Of a DNA stretch of 55,938 bases, positions 25,882 through 34,632 are shown in pieces. Made by a program: the position numbers and the translations under genes. The notes beneath the pieces are model-generated. The model was not told the origin of the DNA. It saw only the letters and a list, made by a program, of their open reading frames with translations, and did no database searches. The stretch comes from Candidatus Thorarchaeota archaeon (GTDB lineage Archaea > Asgardarchaeota > Thorarchaeia > Thorarchaeales > Thorarchaeaceae): contig SDOA01000012.1 in assembly GCA_004524595.1 (NCBI GenBank), positions 1-55,938 on the forward strand, given 5' to 3'. Positions within the stretch are counted from its first letter, which is position 1, and every line of letters begins with the position of its first letter.

Positions 25882-26673
25882 ATGAGATACGCTTATGGTA
25901 TTGCAATTGGCGCTATTCTTCCTGGTGTAATATTCATGGTTGCAGCTGTAATCAAAATTACTGCTCTGGGTGCTGATGCAGTAGGTCTTGATATGTTATG
26001 GGATATCTACGTTCTCTGGTTTATTGCCAGTATTGGACTAGCAATGCTTCTCCCTCTAATCATCTATTTAATTCGCAAAGATATTTTCCGACAGTTTCTG
26101 ATTTATGAAGCTGGCGGATTTGGTTTATTTGCCCCATTATGGTTAATGATATTTACAGACATCTCTGGAGATCCTTGGTATAGTATTTTCATTGAAGGAA
26201 TTACTGATGGCTTAATTGGGTTCAGCCCTTCAGGTAATATCGAGGGTATTGATATTAGCAATCTATTTCTAATTCCTATCTTCATTGCATCCGTGGTGCT
26301 CGGTATTATCTTTCTACATCCTTCATTCATTACAAAATATGGAACCACAGGAATGGTTTCTGAGCCTAAACCAATCAAAGAAACCACTGAATCCCCTACG
26401 ACATCTGATGAGGAATCAATGGATGTTGATATGCCTGATGTGATTGCACCAACACCCACAGTTGATTCAGTAGCTAGTTTACGTGAAGTGCTTATTGAGT
26501 TAAATGTTCAAGAACCAATAATCAATCTCATCCTTAATTCAGGGATTGGTACGACAACAGACTTGGTGGCGACAAGTGCTGAGCAGTTAGCATCGATTTC
26601 CGGACTCGATAAAAGAGCAGCAGAGAACCTTCTAATGGCTATTCAAAAGAAGCTCTGGTTTAGCGACATCTAG
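25882..26673 (+). CDS. Membrane protein with C-terminal helix-hairpin-helix domain
   Basis: 263 residues. Four hydrophobic helices occupy about residues 1-160 (for example YAYGIAIGAILPGVIFMVAA and LFLIPIFIASVVLGIIFL). After an acidic Pro/Thr linker comes a soluble domain of about 65 residues, SLREVLIELN...ILNSGIGTTTDLVATSAEQL...ISGLDKRAAENLLMAIQ, which has the G-I-G ... L-ASISGLD-A pattern of tandem helix-hairpin-helix modules, usually found in DNA-binding proteins and in RadA N-termini. A membrane protein with this domain may tether DNA or use the fold for protein binding. Family not recognised. GAGGTGAG lies before the ATG. Confidence 0.65.
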   Translation: MRYAYGIAIGAILPGVIFMVAAVIKITALGADAVGLDMLWDIYVLWFIASIGLAMLLPLIIYLIRKDIFRQFLIYEAGGFGLFAPLWLMIFTDISGDPWYSIFIEGITDGLIGFSPSGNIEGIDISNLFLIPIFIASVVLGIIFLHPSFITKYGTTGMVSEPKPIKETTESPTTSDEESMDVDMPDVIAPTPTVDSVASLREVLIELNVQEPIINLILNSGIGTTTDLVATSAEQLASISGLDKRAAENLLMAIQKKLWFSDI

Positions 26674-26685
26674 TTTTGTAAGTAG

Positions 26686-27429
26686 TTATGTTTTTAGTGA
26701 AACTAAGGCGTTGAGAGCAATTGTAACAAGATCATCCAAAGGAGGTTTCCCAATAATTTTTACTTCTTTGTCCACATTCTCTCCAATCACAACGCATGCT
26801 GCTCCTACCTTTACTCCACGAAGATGACCCACAATAAAAAGAGAAGCAGCTTCCATCTCGGTTGCTAAAACTCCAGAATTTCTCATAGCTGCCCATTTTC
26901 TCCGCATTAATTCAGGATCAGCAACATATGACGGATGTTCACTATAAAATGCATCCTTACTATGACCAATCCCCACATGATATCTTGCTCCTCGTTCCTT
27001 AGCAGCTCTGGTTAATGCTTGAACTACATCTGGATCTGCTATTGCTGGGAATTCTATTGGTACATACTGTCTAGAGGTACCTTCATCTCTTACGGATCCA
27101 GAAAATATTACGACATCGTCTGAAACAATATTATGACTTATTGCTCCTGACGTTCCTACTCTAATGAATACTTTGCATCCCACTTTAACAAGTTCTTCAA
27201 GAGCAATCGCAGCTGATGGACAACCAATTCCTGTAGAGCAGACTCCAATTGGAACTCCCTTCCAGGTTCCTTTAAAGCTCCAAAATTCTCGTTTCTTCGC
27301 AACTTCTTTTGGATTATCAAAGAATTCTTCAGCTATCTTTTGAGAGCGATCAGGGTCTCCTGGCAACAATACTAATTCGGGAATCTCTCCAGGACCTATT
27401 CCAATATGGTATTCCTTTTCTGGCTCCAT
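26686..27429 (-). CDS. Nucleoside phosphorylase (uridine phosphorylase type)
   Basis: Splits nucleosides with phosphate in the salvage pathway. About 247 residues from ATG 27429 (MEPEKEYHIGIGPGE); a TTG 15 bases earlier is less likely. Motifs: LLPGDPDRSQKIAEEF (phosphate-binding Arg), GVCSTGIGCPSAAIALEEL, FIRVGTSGAI, and VLATEMEAASLF (substrate ribose-binding Met-Glu). The pattern fits uridine phosphorylase of the hexameric PNP/UDP family. Substrate base is inferred, not proven. Confidence 0.88.
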   Translation of the reverse strand: MEPEKEYHIGIGPGEIPELVLLPGDPDRSQKIAEEFFDNPKEVAKKREFWSFKGTWKGVPIGVCSTGIGCPSAAIALEELVKVGCKVFIRVGTSGAISHNIVSDDVVIFSGSVRDEGTSRQYVPIEFPAIADPDVVQALTRAAKERGARYHVGIGHSKDAFYSEHPSYVADPELMRRKWAAMRNSGVLATEMEAASLFIVGHLRGVKVGAACVVIGENVDKEVKIIGKPPLDDLVTIALNALVSLKT

Positions 27430-27662
27430 ATCACAACACAACAAGCTTGGAATGAATTTATGAGAAAAGGGTTTCGCAGAGGAATTAATTGTTCCATCTT
27501 CTTTCTGAAAAATCCCACACAGTCGTCCAAGTCTTGTTCTATGATAACAATGTTGGAGATGAGTGAATATCTATCAAAGAGAAAACACTTGAAGGAATAG
27601 CTTCTAGGGTATGGATTCTATCTAAGGGAGATTCTGCTTATACGACTTGATAGAGAACACTA

Positions 27663-28649
27663 TTAGAGTATGTCAACTAATGTGTCTACTATATTGTAAC
27701 AAAGCTCTGGATTTTCACTACAGAAAACATCATTGTTTATTGTATTTGATGTTACTACCTTGTAATTGCTCTTCTCAATCAGTCTTTCTAAAAGCTCTTC
27801 ACCTCTCTCTAATAGTGGTACAACATGAGCAACTGCAAGAACAACTTCGTTTGCCCCTTGCTCGAGTAATCTATCACGTGCCTTGAGTAGTGTGCTGCCA
27901 CTTTTTGTTAAATCGTCAATTACTATAACATTCAATCCCTTAACATCCAAATTTCCGTGAAGTTCAACTCGAAACGAGTTTGTTCTACTCTTTCCAAAGC
28001 CCTCTATTTTATACCGTTCCTGAGCACCTTCATCTGGTGCAACAACAACACAATCTTCGAATTTGAATTGCTTCTTAGCATGCTCAACAAGATCAGGAAT
28101 CACATCAATGATCTTATACAATCCTTTATCCTTGAGGTGCTTGACCCATTCTAGACTATCTGGAGCATGAGGACTTATTACGTATATCTTATTGCATGCC
28201 TTACTGATTGTTTCAATTGCCCACCGTCCAGAACACGCTTCACCAGTTTCAAAGCATTTATCTTGTAGCGCAAACGGCTGGAATGTTAAAACTACTTCAA
28301 CACTTTTTGGGGGAGGTACTGGTGTACACTTGTACTGTTTATGCCCACACTTTTCTATCTGAAGCGGTCTTGAAAGCATATCTAAAATAAGAAGTAGCTC
28401 TATCACTCGGTCCGAGGTGCTGTATTGTTCAGTTTCAGCAGGTCCTGAACCAGTACAACTTTGGATTACAATCACGCGTCTTCCAGATAGTTGTGGAACT
28501 TTGCCAATTTTGACATAGATGTCCGCATTTGGAAACATTCGTTTGTGGTCGTAGTTCAGATCGGAAGTGTAGACACGAAATCCGAGTTCTTCAAAACGAC
28601 TTTCAAGATGTTCTGCCCCACTTGCCAAGACAATATCATAGTCTTTCAT
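27663..28649 (-). CDS. prs: Ribose-phosphate pyrophosphokinase (PRPP synthetase), divergent
   Basis: Makes PRPP from ribose-5-phosphate and ATP for nucleotide and amino-acid synthesis. About 328 residues from ATG 28649. The PRPP loop VIVIDDLTKSGSTLLKA (near residue 235) and the phosphoribosyltransferase-like strand order are clear, as are VVVAPDEGAQERYK (position of the family's pyrophosphate/ATP loop) and SGPAETEQYSTSDRVIELLLI near 70-90. It has extra cysteines and a longer middle region than the classical enzyme (for example KCGHKQYKC, GEACSGRW), and the N-terminal KRFPNGE-type loop is much changed, so the assignment is to the family rather than certainly to the standard activity. Confidence 0.72.
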   Translation of the reverse strand: MKDYDIVLASGAEHLESRFEELGFRVYTSDLNYDHKRMFPNADIYVKIGKVPQLSGRRVIVIQSCTGSGPAETEQYSTSDRVIELLLILDMLSRPLQIEKCGHKQYKCTPVPPPKSVEVVLTFQPFALQDKCFETGEACSGRWAIETISKACNKIYVISPHAPDSLEWVKHLKDKGLYKIIDVIPDLVEHAKKQFKFEDCVVVAPDEGAQERYKIEGFGKSRTNSFRVELHGNLDVKGLNVIVIDDLTKSGSTLLKARDRLLEQGANEVVLAVAHVVPLLERGEELLERLIEKSNYKVVTSNTINNDVFCSENPELCYNIVDTLVDIL

Positions 28650-28777
28650 GAAAATGACCGCCAATTGTGGCCCGAATTTACACCCTAATGAGGTTTATGC
28701 CTCAGATAAATTGATTGAATTCATTGTTATCTTGTAATAAGGGATATTTCTTCCCTCATATCTAAGGAATAACCTAA

Positions 28778-28798
28778 AATGATAGTCCTCCTATCATT
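28778..28798. promoter_or_regulatory. Perfect 8-bp hairpin/operator upstream of the zinc-ribbon gene
   Basis: AATGATAG (28778-28785) and CTATCATT (28791-28798) flank TCCTC in the divergent region between the PRPP synthetase gene (minus) and the 28825 gene (plus), 26 bases before the start codon of the latter. A second short palindrome (cctactatagg) follows directly. These may be a regulator site. Confidence 0.35.
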
Positions 28799-28824
28799 CA
28801 CACCTACTATAGGCTGTGTATTGA

Positions 28825-29532
28825 TTGATTCTGACTGCGAGAGAACTTTTGCACAAGCTAGCAAATGATACAGGTCTTTCTTACTCTGCAATTGCGAAAC
28901 GAGTAAATCGTAGCATGCAGAAAGGAAAAGGTCTCATTGAGTCAGTTCAGAAGATAGCTGAAGAGCACAAATTGAATTCAAAAAAGTACATTATAAATCC
29001 GGAAAAAATCGTGTCTGAAGCGGTTAAAATTCTTCGTGAAGATTATACTCAGACATTAATGATCTCAGCTGTTTTAGGACAGATGGTTGAGTCTAAGGGG
29101 AAAGATAGATTTCCTCCTCCTGCATTCTTTGCGTTTATTGAGATAATCTCTGAAATTGAAAATGCGCCTCGAGATATTAAGTCTGAAACCTCAACAGAGA
29201 TTGAGGAACGTACAACTCGAATAATTGAACTTGTGACTACACTAGTATCACTCCTGTGCGAATGGTCAGAACATGGCGTAATTGGAGTAGCCGCTGACTG
29301 TCCTGTTTCTCTGAGAGAGATTGCTAGAGCAGTCTTCAGAAAAACGAAGCTCCTTCAAGGTGGGCTCTGGACCTGCATCTCTTGTGGTAATATTGTAGAT
29401 GTGAAAGAAACTAAAGCTTTGATGTGTCTTGAATGTGATAACAAGATTGATAGTCGAAGAAGTCTAGAAGACCATTTTGAAACGATGGGTGGTCGAACTC
29501 GAAGCAGTTATGGACGTACTGAAGGGGAGTAA
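28825..29532 (+). CDS. Helical protein with C-terminal zinc ribbon, unknown function
   Basis: 235 residues. The first 45 residues look like a helix-turn-helix (LLHKLANDTGLSYSAIAKRV), the middle is all helical, and residues about 186-206 hold a zinc ribbon (CISCG ... CLECD). The end is Arg/Ser/Gly-rich. The HTH plus zinc-ribbon layout suggests nucleic-acid binding or transcription control. I do not recognise a family. The start at TTG 28825 is uncertain, with no good ribosome-binding site. Confidence 0.6.
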   Translation: MILTARELLHKLANDTGLSYSAIAKRVNRSMQKGKGLIESVQKIAEEHKLNSKKYIINPEKIVSEAVKILREDYTQTLMISAVLGQMVESKGKDRFPPPAFFAFIEIISEIENAPRDIKSETSTEIEERTTRIIELVTTLVSLLCEWSEHGVIGVAADCPVSLREIARAVFRKTKLLQGGLWTCISCGNIVDVKETKALMCLECDNKIDSRRSLEDHFETMGGRTRSSYGRTEGE

Positions 29533-29540
29533 TTCCTTCA

Positions 29541-30182
29541 TCAATAGATCAGATTTATGTCTAATCCTTTGTCAAGCAATTCGAATGCTAAATCTATCTC
29601 AGCTTGACTTACTGATATATCATCAACTTGCAACACAAGGTTAGGATCATTTAATTCTTCTAAAAATAAAATGACCGGATCTAAGCCTGCAACACTTCCA
29701 ACACTCATGAGTGGTGCGGTAATTCCATCATAAAAATCAGCTCGACCTAATGATATGTTCATTCTTTTTAGTAATCGATCTCCCTTCCTAGAAAGGACCT
29801 GTCCGCATGTTGGTCCATCATATGTCACCATTGATACAATAAATCGGGTAGGGATATTTCCTCGAATATAGAAAAGCATGTCTGTCATCCAGTCGTATTC
29901 TTTGATTATCACGTCGCCAAAGATAATCATTACATCATTTGCCACCATACCATGGACTGGAACAACAGGTGCCTTTGATTCAACAGGGTAACGATTCCAT
30001 GTTGAAAACGCAGGTGAATTGAAAATCAATAGTGTTTCAAATTCGTTCTTCTCATACAATTGACGGCAAAACGCATGGCCCAAAGGATTCAATCCAAGAA
30101 TGATACTATAACTATCAGTTATCTTTTGCTTCTTGAAGACTTCTAGAATTGGAGAAATCCATTCTTGTGCGAATGTTGGCAT
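29541..30182 (-). CDS. PAC2-like (proteasome-assembly-chaperone-like) protein
   Basis: About 213 residues from ATG 30182; the frame is open to a TTG at 30248, but a TATA box at about 30254-30264 puts the transcription start near 30230, excluding that start. The pattern, SIILGLNPLGHAFCRQLYEK then IFNSPAFS, DVMIIFGDVII, and a late AGLDPVILFLEEL, resembles archaeal PAC2 proteins (ATP-grasp-independent, once called DUF75), relatives of eukaryotic proteasome chaperones. Resemblance is modest and the function is not established by it. No proteasome gene is nearby. Confidence 0.45.
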   Translation of the reverse strand: MPTFAQEWISPILEVFKKQKITDSYSIILGLNPLGHAFCRQLYEKNEFETLLIFNSPAFSTWNRYPVESKAPVVPVHGMVANDVMIIFGDVIIKEYDWMTDMLFYIRGNIPTRFIVSMVTYDGPTCGQVLSRKGDRLLKRMNISLGRADFYDGITAPLMSVGSVAGLDPVILFLEELNDPNLVLQVDDISVSQAEIDLAFELLDKGLDINLIY

Positions 30183-30253
30183 TTTTCTTTTCTCATCTAT
30201 TTTATTATTGTATGAGTTATGACTGTTCTTATTGCTGTAATATTGCAATATGA

Positions 30254-30264
30254 CTATATATCTT
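30254..30264 (-). promoter_or_regulatory. TATA box for the PAC2-like gene
   Basis: On the minus strand AAGATATATAG is centred at about 30258, placing transcription start near 30230 and so deciding in favour of the ATG at 30182 with a leader of about 48 bases. Confidence 0.5.
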
Positions 30265-30385
30265 AATGGAGACTAGGTCCTTCAGGTTCATTTTTCTTCT
30301 TTTTTGGAAAGTATGACACATCCGATTCATTTATACGCAAGCCTCGTTCGAGCCGTCTCGTCTATCACTACTGGTGAGTGCGAGT

Positions 30386-31732
30386 ATGGACAAATACATA
30401 GAGAGTGTTTACAACAAGGTTGTCGAGAAAGACCCCGATCAGAAGGTCTTCCATCAAGCAGCATTGGAAGTACTTGAATCTCTCGAACCTGCAATCAAGA
30501 AATATCCAAAGTATCAAGAGTTCTCAATTCTTGAGAGGATCACGGAACCTGAACGTATAATTCAGTTTCGTGTACCTTGGAAAGATAAAGATGGTAAGAT
30601 ACAGGTAAATAGAGGTTATAGAGTACAATTCAATTCTGCTATTGGGCCTTACAAAGGTGGTCTACGATTACACCCAACTGTGAATCAGGGAATGTTGAAA
30701 TTTCTGGGATTTGAACAAATCTTCAAGAACAGTCTAACAACACTTCCAATGGGAGGTGCTAAAGGTGGTTCGGATTTCGATCCAAAGGGTAAAACTGACG
30801 CAGAAGTTGAGAGCTTCTGTGAGAGTTTTATGATTGAACTGTATCGCCATATTGGTCAGTTTATTGATGTACCTGCTGGAGACATCGGTGTAGGTGCACG
30901 CGAAATTGGCTATCTTTATGGAGCATTTAGAAAGATCACAAACGACCATGGTACCTGTGTCTTAACAGGAAAAGGTGGTGGTTGGGGTGGGTCATTAATT
31001 CGACCTCAGGCCACTGGATATGGCTGTGTATACTTTGTACAAGAGATGCTTAAGACGAAAGGCGAAGATATGAAAGGCAAGACTGTTTGTGTTTCGGGCT
31101 CTGGTAACGTTGCTCAATATGCTACTCAGAAGTGTATTCAACTTGGTGCGAAGGTCATCTCACTAAGCGATTCAAGTGGTTGGATTCACGATCCTGATGG
31201 TATCACTCAAGAAAAGCTCGAATGGGCAATGGATTTGAAGAATGTTCGCAGAGGTCGAATCAAGGAGTATGCTGAACACTTCAAAGTTGATTATTCATCA
31301 TCAGGAAGTCCTTGGAGTCTCAAGTGTGATATTGCTCTACCCTGTGCTACTCAGAATGAAGTAGACGGTCAAGAAGCAAAAGCGCTTGTTGATAATGGTG
31401 TTCTTGCAGTTGGTGAAGGCGCAAACATGCCAACAGTTCCTGAGGGTGTAGAGATCTTTATTGAGAACAAAATCCTCTACGGTCCTGGCAAAGCTGCTAA
31501 CGCTGGTGGTGTTTCAGTTTCTGGACTTGAGATGGCTCAGAATTCTATGCGTTACTTTTGGTCTAGTGAAGAAGTTGACGCAAAGTTACACCAAATTATG
31601 CAAAACATCCACGCTAATGCTTACAAGACATCAGAAATCTTTGGTGTAAAAGGTAATTATGTCATTGGCGCAAATATTGCAGGCTTCTTGAAAGTAGCTA
31701 ATGCAATGATTGATCAAGGTCAATATGCATAA
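30386..31732 (+). CDS. gdhA: Glutamate dehydrogenase (hexameric, bacterial-type, probably NADP)
   Basis: Interconverts glutamate with 2-oxoglutarate and ammonia. About 448 residues from ATG 30386, with GGTGAG 8 bases upstream. Family landmarks: GYRVQFNSAIGPYKGGLRLHP (about 77-97), PMGGAKGGSDFDPKG (substrate-binding Lys), DVPAGDIGVGAREIGYLYG, and the nucleotide fold VCVSGSGNVAQYATQK. Ser in place of Gly and the length match the E. coli GdhA type (447 residues) rather than the shorter type typical of thermophilic archaea, which fits an origin in bacteria or a mesophilic lineage. TATA element cattTATA near 30327. Confidence 0.95.
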   Translation: MDKYIESVYNKVVEKDPDQKVFHQAALEVLESLEPAIKKYPKYQEFSILERITEPERIIQFRVPWKDKDGKIQVNRGYRVQFNSAIGPYKGGLRLHPTVNQGMLKFLGFEQIFKNSLTTLPMGGAKGGSDFDPKGKTDAEVESFCESFMIELYRHIGQFIDVPAGDIGVGAREIGYLYGAFRKITNDHGTCVLTGKGGGWGGSLIRPQATGYGCVYFVQEMLKTKGEDMKGKTVCVSGSGNVAQYATQKCIQLGAKVISLSDSSGWIHDPDGITQEKLEWAMDLKNVRRGRIKEYAEHFKVDYSSSGSPWSLKCDIALPCATQNEVDGQEAKALVDNGVLAVGEGANMPTVPEGVEIFIENKILYGPGKAANAGGVSVSGLEMAQNSMRYFWSSEEVDAKLHQIMQNIHANAYKTSEIFGVKGNYVIGANIAGFLKVANAMIDQGQYA

Positions 31733-31745
31733 TCAGGATAGTAAT

Positions 31746-31781
31746 GCAGGACCAACTGTGGTCCTGCTCTTTCTTCTTTTA
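31746..31781 (+). terminator. Terminator of the glutamate dehydrogenase gene
   Basis: GCAGGACCA (31746-31754) and TGGTCCTGC (31759-31767) form a perfect 9-bp stem with a 4-base loop, followed by a T-rich tract (tctttcttctttta). Confidence 0.8.
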
Positions 31782-31799
31782 GGTGCAAAGGCTTCATTT

Positions 31800-32405
31800 C
31801 TAACCTCTAATAATTTCCAAAAGTTCAGCCAATCTTCTTTTAACATCCGATTCAACTGTTCTTAATTCAGCAAGTTGACGAATTTGCTCGATTCTTTTTT
31901 GTCTATACTGTTCCTCAGAAATCTTCCTGCTTCTCCTCTCAAATTCAATCTTATCTGATTCTGCATTGATTTCGGTTCTTCGAGCTTCTACAAGATCAAA
32001 TCCCTGCTTTAGACTCATCCATTCTATCATAGCATGACTTTTTTCCTGCTCTATTCTCTCTCTTCTCTCCCGTTCAATTTCCATTTGTTTGAGTTGTTTA
32101 TTTGTAGCTCTAATCTCTTTCTGGATTTCATAGAGTCTTGCTTCAACTTCCCTCTTTACTTGAATCAATTGAGTTGATTCTGACCATTTCTGCTGGTATA
32201 ATTGAATATGTTCTTTCTCAGAAATAGAACCACTCTGGAGCTTTTTATCGAGTCCATTAAGTTCAGCTTGGACGTCATCTAGCTGTTTTTTGAGATCATC
32301 GTATGATCTTCTTAGGGATACCCATTCTACACTGTATTGTGAGAGTACTTCCTTTGGATCCATGTAGAATTGATCTTCTGGGGGACTTCCTTCTCGGTGG
32401 CTCAT
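31800..32405 (-). CDS. Coiled-coil protein built of two repeated modules
   Basis: 201 residues, nearly all predicted coiled coil. Two related modules follow one another: the first starts EWVSLRRSYDDLKKQL and has SGSISEKEHIQLYQQK, the second starts EWMSLKQGFDLVEARR and has RKISEEQYRQKRIEQI. Each is a helix, a short SHOCT-like IS-E-E-Y turn, and another helix, so an antiparallel hairpin seems likely. I do not recognise a named family. It may be a scaffold or cytoskeletal element. The neighbouring genes on both sides are metabolic. Confidence 0.65.
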   Translation of the reverse strand: MSHREGSPPEDQFYMDPKEVLSQYSVEWVSLRRSYDDLKKQLDDVQAELNGLDKKLQSGSISEKEHIQLYQQKWSESTQLIQVKREVEARLYEIQKEIRATNKQLKQMEIERERRERIEQEKSHAMIEWMSLKQGFDLVEARRTEINAESDKIEFERRSRKISEEQYRQKRIEQIRQLAELRTVESDVKRRLAELLEIIRG

Positions 32406-32552
32406 GGTTTCAGCTCTCCATCCTACTTTTTTTCTGAATACTTCAAGTCGATTTAAGACATTCTCTTTTACTTATGAACTCTACCTACTCATACCCATAC
32501 TAATATTGAACCTAATCTCTTAAGAGGTAGAATTGTATACAATAGAGCTGCT

Positions 32553-33629
32553 GTGAACAAGATGACTATCAAAATTAATCTTGTTTCTTCAGAAACAAAG
32601 AAGCCCAAACCTTCTGATGTTCTTAAAATTCCCTTTGGGACTGTTTTCACCGACCACATGTTTTCTATGACTTATCGAGAAAACAGGTGGTGTGATGCTA
32701 TGATTCATCCATATGGCCCATTATCTATAAGTCCAGCAGCTCTCTGTCTCCATTATGGTCAGGGAATATTTGAAGGGATGAAGGCGTACAGACGTGGTCG
32801 ACGAATTCTACTGTTTCGTCCTGAGAGGAATGTTCAACGGATGAACTCTTCTGCTAGTAGAATGGTTATGCCGACAATTGAGGTCGATATCGTACTTGAT
32901 GCATTAAAACAGCTACTACGTGTAGAACGAGATTGGGTTCCGGAGTCTCATGGAAGTTCACTATATATTCGTCCCACGATGATTGGGACACAAGCCAAGC
33001 TAGGTGTCAAGCAGTCTGATGAATATCTATTCTATATAATTCTAAGTCCAGTTGGTCCCTATTTCAAGGAAGGGTTTAGTCCGGTGAAAATTTATGTCAC
33101 AAATGAATATGTTAGAGCAGTACGTGGTGGAGTTGGAGCCGCAAAAACAATGGGCAATTATGCTGCGAGTCTAATGGCAGAAACCAAAGCGGCAGAGGTT
33201 GGCTACTCTCAGGTTCTATGGTTGGATGCTATCGAACACAAATACCTCGAAGAAGTAGGCACTATGAATGTTTTTGTTAAATTCGATGACGAGCTGGTTA
33301 CGCCGCCTCTCTCCGGATCCATCTTAGCAGGAATAACTCGCGATTCTGTTCTGACTTTGACTAAGGATATGGGTTTTGTTGTTAAAGAGCGTCAAGTATC
33401 GATTGATGAAATACTTGAGGGTATTGCCTCTGGAAAGGTTCAGGAAATGTTTGGATGCGGAACTGCAGCTATCATCGCACCAATTGGATTTCTTTGGTAT
33501 GAGGCTAAATCATATGCCGTGTCTAATGGCAATACCGGTGAACTGACTCAACATCTCTTTGACGAACTAACCGGCATACAATCTGGAGAGAGAGAAGACC
33601 CATATGGTTGGGTTGTTGATGTAGACTGA
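32553..33629 (+). CDS. ilvE: Branched-chain amino-acid aminotransferase
   Basis: Transfers the amino group between branched-chain 2-oxoacids and glutamate with pyridoxal phosphate. The 358-residue protein (GTG 32553 or ATG 32562) shows the class IV pattern: HYGQGIFEGMKAYRR, YIRPTMIGTQAKLG, VRGGVGAAKTMGNYAASL with the PLP lysine near residue 208, YLEEVGTMNVFV and FGCGTAAIIAPIG. This is the long eukaryote/bacterium-like BCAT2 type rather than the short IlvE of many archaea (about 290-300 residues). Together with the adjacent glutamate dehydrogenase it links amino-acid and glutamate pools. Confidence 0.93.
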   Translation: MNKMTIKINLVSSETKKPKPSDVLKIPFGTVFTDHMFSMTYRENRWCDAMIHPYGPLSISPAALCLHYGQGIFEGMKAYRRGRRILLFRPERNVQRMNSSASRMVMPTIEVDIVLDALKQLLRVERDWVPESHGSSLYIRPTMIGTQAKLGVKQSDEYLFYIILSPVGPYFKEGFSPVKIYVTNEYVRAVRGGVGAAKTMGNYAASLMAETKAAEVGYSQVLWLDAIEHKYLEEVGTMNVFVKFDDELVTPPLSGSILAGITRDSVLTLTKDMGFVVKERQVSIDEILEGIASGKVQEMFGCGTAAIIAPIGFLWYEAKSYAVSNGNTGELTQHLFDELTGIQSGEREDPYGWVVDVD

Positions 33630-33634
33630 TGATT

Positions 33635-34000
33635 CTACAAGTCGAATTCTTCTCGTTCTGCATCTGAAACTTCTGGTTCCTCTGAATCTAAAATGTCCCA
33701 AGCTGGTGGTGGATCAAGTGTTGGTTCACTATCCAGTGAAGGTTCAGACTCTTCTTCAACATATTCGACCATTTCAGGAGGGAATTCCTCTTCTTCTTCC
33801 TCCTCTTCATCATCATCCTGTAATCTGAATTCAGCTACAAGCTTCCCTTCCTCAATCTTCTCTAGTAGCAATCTGAACATTCGTTCAACGACAACGCTTC
33901 GACCTTTAGCTTCAAATTCAATGTTACCAATTTCAAATTCGACCTCAGCGTAGTCAGCTTTCTTCTTTCCTTTACTATCTGTAATTTCGTCCTCCGACAT
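33635..34000 (-). CDS. Acidic protein of unknown function
   Basis: 121 residues. The first 60 form a small mixed alpha/beta region (VEFEIGNIEFEAKGRSVVVE then RMFRLLLEKIEEGKLVAEF) and the remainder is a low-complexity acidic tail, with a run of eight Glu after DDDE and many Ser, Pro and Asp. Not recognised. It converges with ilvE, leaving five bases between the two stop codons. Its acidity, like that of the 13410 gene product, may serve electrostatic contact with a basic partner. Confidence 0.55.
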   Translation of the reverse strand: MSEDEITDSKGKKKADYAEVEFEIGNIEFEAKGRSVVVERMFRLLLEKIEEGKLVAEFRLQDDDEEEEEEEEFPPEMVEYVEEESEPSLDSEPTLDPPPAWDILDSEEPEVSDAEREEFDL

Positions 34001-34125
34001 GGTGCACGACCTGGGTTGGGATAGGTCTTTACCCTTAATAAACTGAGTAGCATGACCTAAATATGGTCACGGCGAAAGCATTTTAGTAAGATAATGTCAG
34101 TCAATAATCTCTCTGAGGTGTTCCA

Positions 34126-34632
34126 TTGCCATCGCAACTAACCGTTGATTACAGTAAGTGTACTGGATGTCGAATCTGTGAATTGGCGTGTTCAGCCAAA
34201 CATGAAGGAAAATTCCAACCCAGCCTTGCTCGATTGAAGATTGTACGATACGATGACTTAGGATTAGATGTACCAAATGTTTGTGGGCCGTGCGAAACTG
34301 CTCCTTGTGTTGATATCTGTCCAGTATATGCTATGCGTCGTGATCCAATATCTAAGATGACCTATCTTGATGAAGACAAATGCATATTATGTAAGTCATG
34401 TGTTGGAGCATGTGTGAATGGAGTAATTCTGCTTGATACCTATCGAATGCGAATTATCAAGTGTGATCATTGTGGGGGTGACCCTGAGTGTGCAAAAGTA
34501 TGTCCAACTGGTGCAATCACGTATGGTCCTGATACTTCCCTTTCCACAATTGATAGGCATGGTAAAATTCAGAGTTATCTTCACGAAATTGACAGGACTG
34601 ATAAATCACAAGGACTCAGTGGAGCTGATTGA
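34126..34632 (+). CDS. Four-cluster ferredoxin (4Fe-4S) partner of aldehyde oxidoreductase
   Basis: Electron carrier of 168 residues, TTG start with GAGGTG five bases upstream. Cysteines come in four groups: CTGCRICELAC (about 12-22), CGPCETAPCVDICP, CILCKSCVGAC and CDHCGGDPECAKVCP, giving ligands for four [4Fe-4S] clusters as in HycB/DmsB-type electron-transfer subunits. It overlaps or adjoins the following aldehyde oxidoreductase gene, which makes it the probable electron acceptor of that enzyme. There is no Tat or Sec signal, so the pair works in the cytoplasm. Confidence 0.9.
   Translation: MPSQLTVDYSKCTGCRICELACSAKHEGKFQPSLARLKIVRYDDLGLDVPNVCGPCETAPCVDICPVYAMRRDPISKMTYLDEDKCILCKSCVGACVNGVILLDTYRMRIIKCDHCGGDPECAKVCPTGAITYGPDTSLSTIDRHGKIQSYLHEIDRTDKSQGLSGAD

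Noticed and set aside
33693..33953. Serine-rich plus-strand frame
   Set aside because: Reverse of the acidic (GAA/GAG-rich) tail of the 33635-34000 gene.
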